This document shows, in pieces, positions 6,118 through 7,814 of a DNA stretch of 7,814 nucleotides (the stretch's first letter is position 1; each line of letters opens with the position of its first letter). The notes beneath the pieces are model-generated. The model was not told the DNA's origin, searched no databases, and was given only the letters and a program-made list of their open reading frames with translations. Source of the DNA: Planctomycetota bacterium (GTDB lineage Bacteria > Planctomycetota > Planctomycetia > Pirellulales > Thermoguttaceae). The position numbers and the translations under genes are program-made. The DNA lies in contig JAJYGU010000327.1 of the NCBI GenBank assembly GCA_021784975.1, forward strand, positions 1 through 7,814, in the 5' to 3' direction.

Positions 6118-7689
6118 TTACGGGAATCGCAGATAGAAGACCAGCACCGCCACGGTGACGATCGCCCACCACAGCAGCGGACTTCGAAGGGTCGTAGATT
6201 GCTTACGTTGTTCCACCGGCAGGAACAGGCTTTCTTTATTCCATATCAACCCGACCAGCTCCGCATCGGGTTTGGGATCGGTCAGCAAGCTGACGCTGGC
6301 GCAGGCCGCCATGCAGACCCAAAAGACGATGCCCGTTCGGTTGAAGAACGGCATCTTCGGGAAAAACCATTCAATGGTCAACGACAGGGGGATGGTAAGC
6401 ATACCGGCGGCCATTGCCCCGGCGTGCGTGGTCCGCTTCCAGAGGATTCCTAACAGGAACATGGTGGCGATGCCCGGCGTGAAATATCCGTAGGCGTTCA
6501 GCAAGTAGAGGAATACCGGCTTGTCCTTGTGGGAAACCAGCACGTCGGCCCAGTAAATCCCCAGCAGGACCACCGCGATCCCCGCCATCCGGCCAAAACG
6601 GACCGCCTGGGCTTCTGAAGCTCGCCGGTTCACAAAGGGGAGATAGAAGTCGATGGTGGCAATGGTGGTGCAGGAATTGATCGCGCCCGAGACATGCGAC
6701 ATCACCGCGGCGATCAACGCCGCCATGACCAGGCCCACCAATCCCGGCGGCAAGAGGTTCTCCACCAGCGTCGGGAATACCAAATCGGGCCGTTCCAGGC
6801 GTGGAAACAGCTTGGGAGCCAATAGCCCCGGCACAATAATCACCAACGGCATGAGGAACTTCAGGTAATCGGCGAACACCACGCCCATGCGGGCATGCCA
6901 TTCGTTCTTGGCCGCCAGGGTCCGCTGCACGATGAATTGGTTGGCGGCGCAATAGAAGACGCTGATGCAAACCACGCCCCCCAGGTACATCGTCCAGGGA
7001 AAGTCGGGGTCATTGGCAGGCATGAACATGTGCCAGTCGGCGGAGGTGGCCGCCACCGCCGACCATCCGCCCGCCTTAACGATCGTAGCGGCCGCCAGGG
7101 CAATTCCGCCCATCAACAACACGGCCAGTTGGAGCATCTCCGTCCAGACCACGGCGCGAAGACCGCCGGCGATGGTGTAGGCCCCCGTCGCCAAGGCCAC
7201 CGCAACCACGCTCCAGCGGATATCCATTCCCAGCATGCTATGCAGGGCCAACCCCCCGAGATACAGCACCGCGCTGACCTCGATGAAGACGTAGGTCAGC
7301 AGCACCAAGGCAGCGTAGGCGGTCCGGGCGGCCGTGCCAAACCGCTTCTGGAGGAACTCCGGCATGGTGTAGAAACCGTTGCGGAGGTAGAAGGGCAGGA
7401 AGATCCACAGTAAGGCGTTGAAGCCGAGAAGGATGGCTCCCCATTCGATGACCATGGAGACGAAGCCCCGTTGGTAGGCGGTTCCCATCACGCCCACCAG
7501 ATGATGACTGCTGATGTTCGAGGCCACGATGCTGCCGCCGATCATCCACCAGGGGAGCTTGTCGCCGGAGAGGAAATAGTCGCGTTTGGTTCTCTGGCCG
7601 CATCGTGCCGCCCACATGCCGACGGCCAGCACCGCCAACAGGTAGGCTGCAAAAACTCCGAGATCAAGACCGGTCAGGCCGAGATTCAT
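6118..7689 (-). CDS. Sodium:solute symporter (SSS family)
   Basis: A 523-residue integral membrane protein with roughly 13-14 hydrophobic segments, the usual size for SSS transporters of the LeuT fold. Segment 1 is at about 8-28. The family signature R-x-YFLSGDKLPWWMIGGSIVASNIS (36-60) marks the first repeat's unwound helix region and Na+ site. A later helix with AALIAAVMSHVSGAINSCTTIATIDFY (about residues 315-350) corresponds to the conserved Ser-rich Na2-site helix of SGLT-like proteins. The last segment (LLWWAIVTVAVLVFYL) ends at the C-terminus, outside a positively charged loop (EQRKQS). It would import the sugar, or a related sugar acid or polyol, with sodium at the inner membrane. It starts with ATG 7689, overlapping the stop of the upstream reading frame. 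Substrate cannot be predicted from sequence. Confidence 0.93.
   Translation of the reverse strand: MNLGLTGLDLGVFAAYLLAVLAVGMWAARCGQRTKRDYFLSGDKLPWWMIGGSIVASNISSHHLVGVMGTAYQRGFVSMVIEWGAILLGFNALLWIFLPFYLRNGFYTMPEFLQKRFGTAARTAYAALVLLTYVFIEVSAVLYLGGLALHSMLGMDIRWSVVAVALATGAYTIAGGLRAVVWTEMLQLAVLLMGGIALAAATIVKAGGWSAVAATSADWHMFMPANDPDFPWTMYLGGVVCISVFYCAANQFIVQRTLAAKNEWHARMGVVFADYLKFLMPLVIIVPGLLAPKLFPRLERPDLVFPTLVENLLPPGLVGLVMAALIAAVMSHVSGAINSCTTIATIDFYLPFVNRRASEAQAVRFGRMAGIAVVLLGIYWADVLVSHKDKPVFLYLLNAYGYFTPGIATMFLLGILWKRTTHAGAMAAGMLTIPLSLTIEWFFPKMPFFNRTGIVFWVCMAACASVSLLTDPKPDAELVGLIWNKESLFLPVEQRKQSTTLRSPLLWWAIVTVAVLVFYLRFP
7686..7689 (-). promoter_or_regulatory. ATGA stop/start overlap before the symporter
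   Basis: The upstream frame ends with TGA at 7688-7686, inside the symporter ATG (7689-7687). No good Shine-Dalgarno sequence is close to the ATG, so coupling to the upstream gene is likely. This also argues that the upstream gene's true end is in this frame. Confidence 0.6.
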
Positions 7690-7814
7690 GCGTGATCGAT
7701 GGCTTTGAACTGCGGTATCCTCATGAGTTCGCCGTCCTTGAAGGCCGACTGATGGGCGACGACGCTGCGACCGTGAGGCTCAATGCCGTGCTAATATCCA
7801 CCAGCGGCTTGCGG
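7686..7814 (-). CDS. C-terminal end of an oxidoreductase-like gene (Gfo/Idh/MocA type?), partial, apparent frameshift
   Basis: Two minus-strand frames share one protein-like pattern. From 7813, one frame reads RKPLVDISTALSLTVAA and then degenerates into SSPISRPSRTANS before a stop at 7723-7721. The next frame has a stop at 7793-7791 but then gives VVAHQSAFKDGELMRIPQF, ending at TGA 7686. Joined near 7762-7766, they resemble the C-terminal strand and tail of Gfo/Idh/MocA oxidoreductases (VD-x-x-x-AL-x-x-T, then S-A-x-x-x-GE-x-x-x-IP-x-F). One missing base within the short repeat GCGTCGTCGCC would explain the split. It could be a sequencing or assembly error, a real disrupted gene, or coincidence. 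An NAD(P)-linked sugar dehydrogenase would fit at the head of this operon. The family call rests on about 35 residues only. Confidence 0.5.

Noticed and set aside
7724..7814. Programmed ribosomal frameshift in the rightmost gene
   Set aside because: There is no slippery heptamer or downstream pseudoknot-like structure in the visible stretch. A simple missing base is more economical.

Overview
The window is GC-rich and very tightly packed, and every gene I can support is on the minus strand, so the operon reads from the right edge to the left edge. The family mix (a Gfo/Idh/MocA-like tail, a sodium:solute symporter, an AraA/FucI-like isomerase, an FGGY kinase, an amidohydrolase-2 protein and a secreted toroid-type enzyme), together with the base composition, suggests a planctomycete or similar polysaccharide-degrading bacterium. 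That is an inference from gene content; no rRNA or other taxonomic marker is present.

Layout in order of transcription: 7814-7686, C-terminal end of an oxidoreductase-like gene with an apparent 1-nt frameshift; 7689-6118, sodium:solute symporter; 6081-5272, class I (Schiff-base) aldolase of the DeoC/LacD/archaeal-FBPA type; 5262-3853, L-fucose/L-arabinose isomerase-like protein; 3850-2327, FGGY carbohydrate kinase; 2330-1254, amidohydrolase-2 family protein; 1242 to beyond position 1, a secreted protein that looks like an alpha-helical toroid carbohydrate-active enzyme and runs off the left edge. Junctions are 4-nt ATGA overlaps (two), gaps of 2, 9 and 11 nt, and one gap of 36 nt. The longest gene-free stretch is 36 bases, so no promoter, terminator, tRNA, rRNA or CRISPR array was found. 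The promoter must lie beyond the right edge.

Taken together this is a sugar-utilisation operon: import by the symporter, aldose-to-ketose isomerisation, phosphorylation, and retro-aldol cleavage into two three-carbon (or similar) pieces. The amidohydrolase and the secreted enzyme presumably handle a related derivative and the extracellular substrate. The sugar cannot be read from sequence; a deoxy-hexose or pentose is the most natural guess. The aldolase is class I, not the zinc-dependent class II enzyme found in the classical fucose and rhamnose pathways.

The most unusual structure is a roughly 100-bp nested palindrome (1122-1228) inside the 5' end of the last gene. It is flanked by a 5-bp direct repeat, and removing one repeat unit of exactly 102 bp (34 codons) restores a normal signal peptide. 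It looks like a REP/MITE-type insertion that kept the reading frame.
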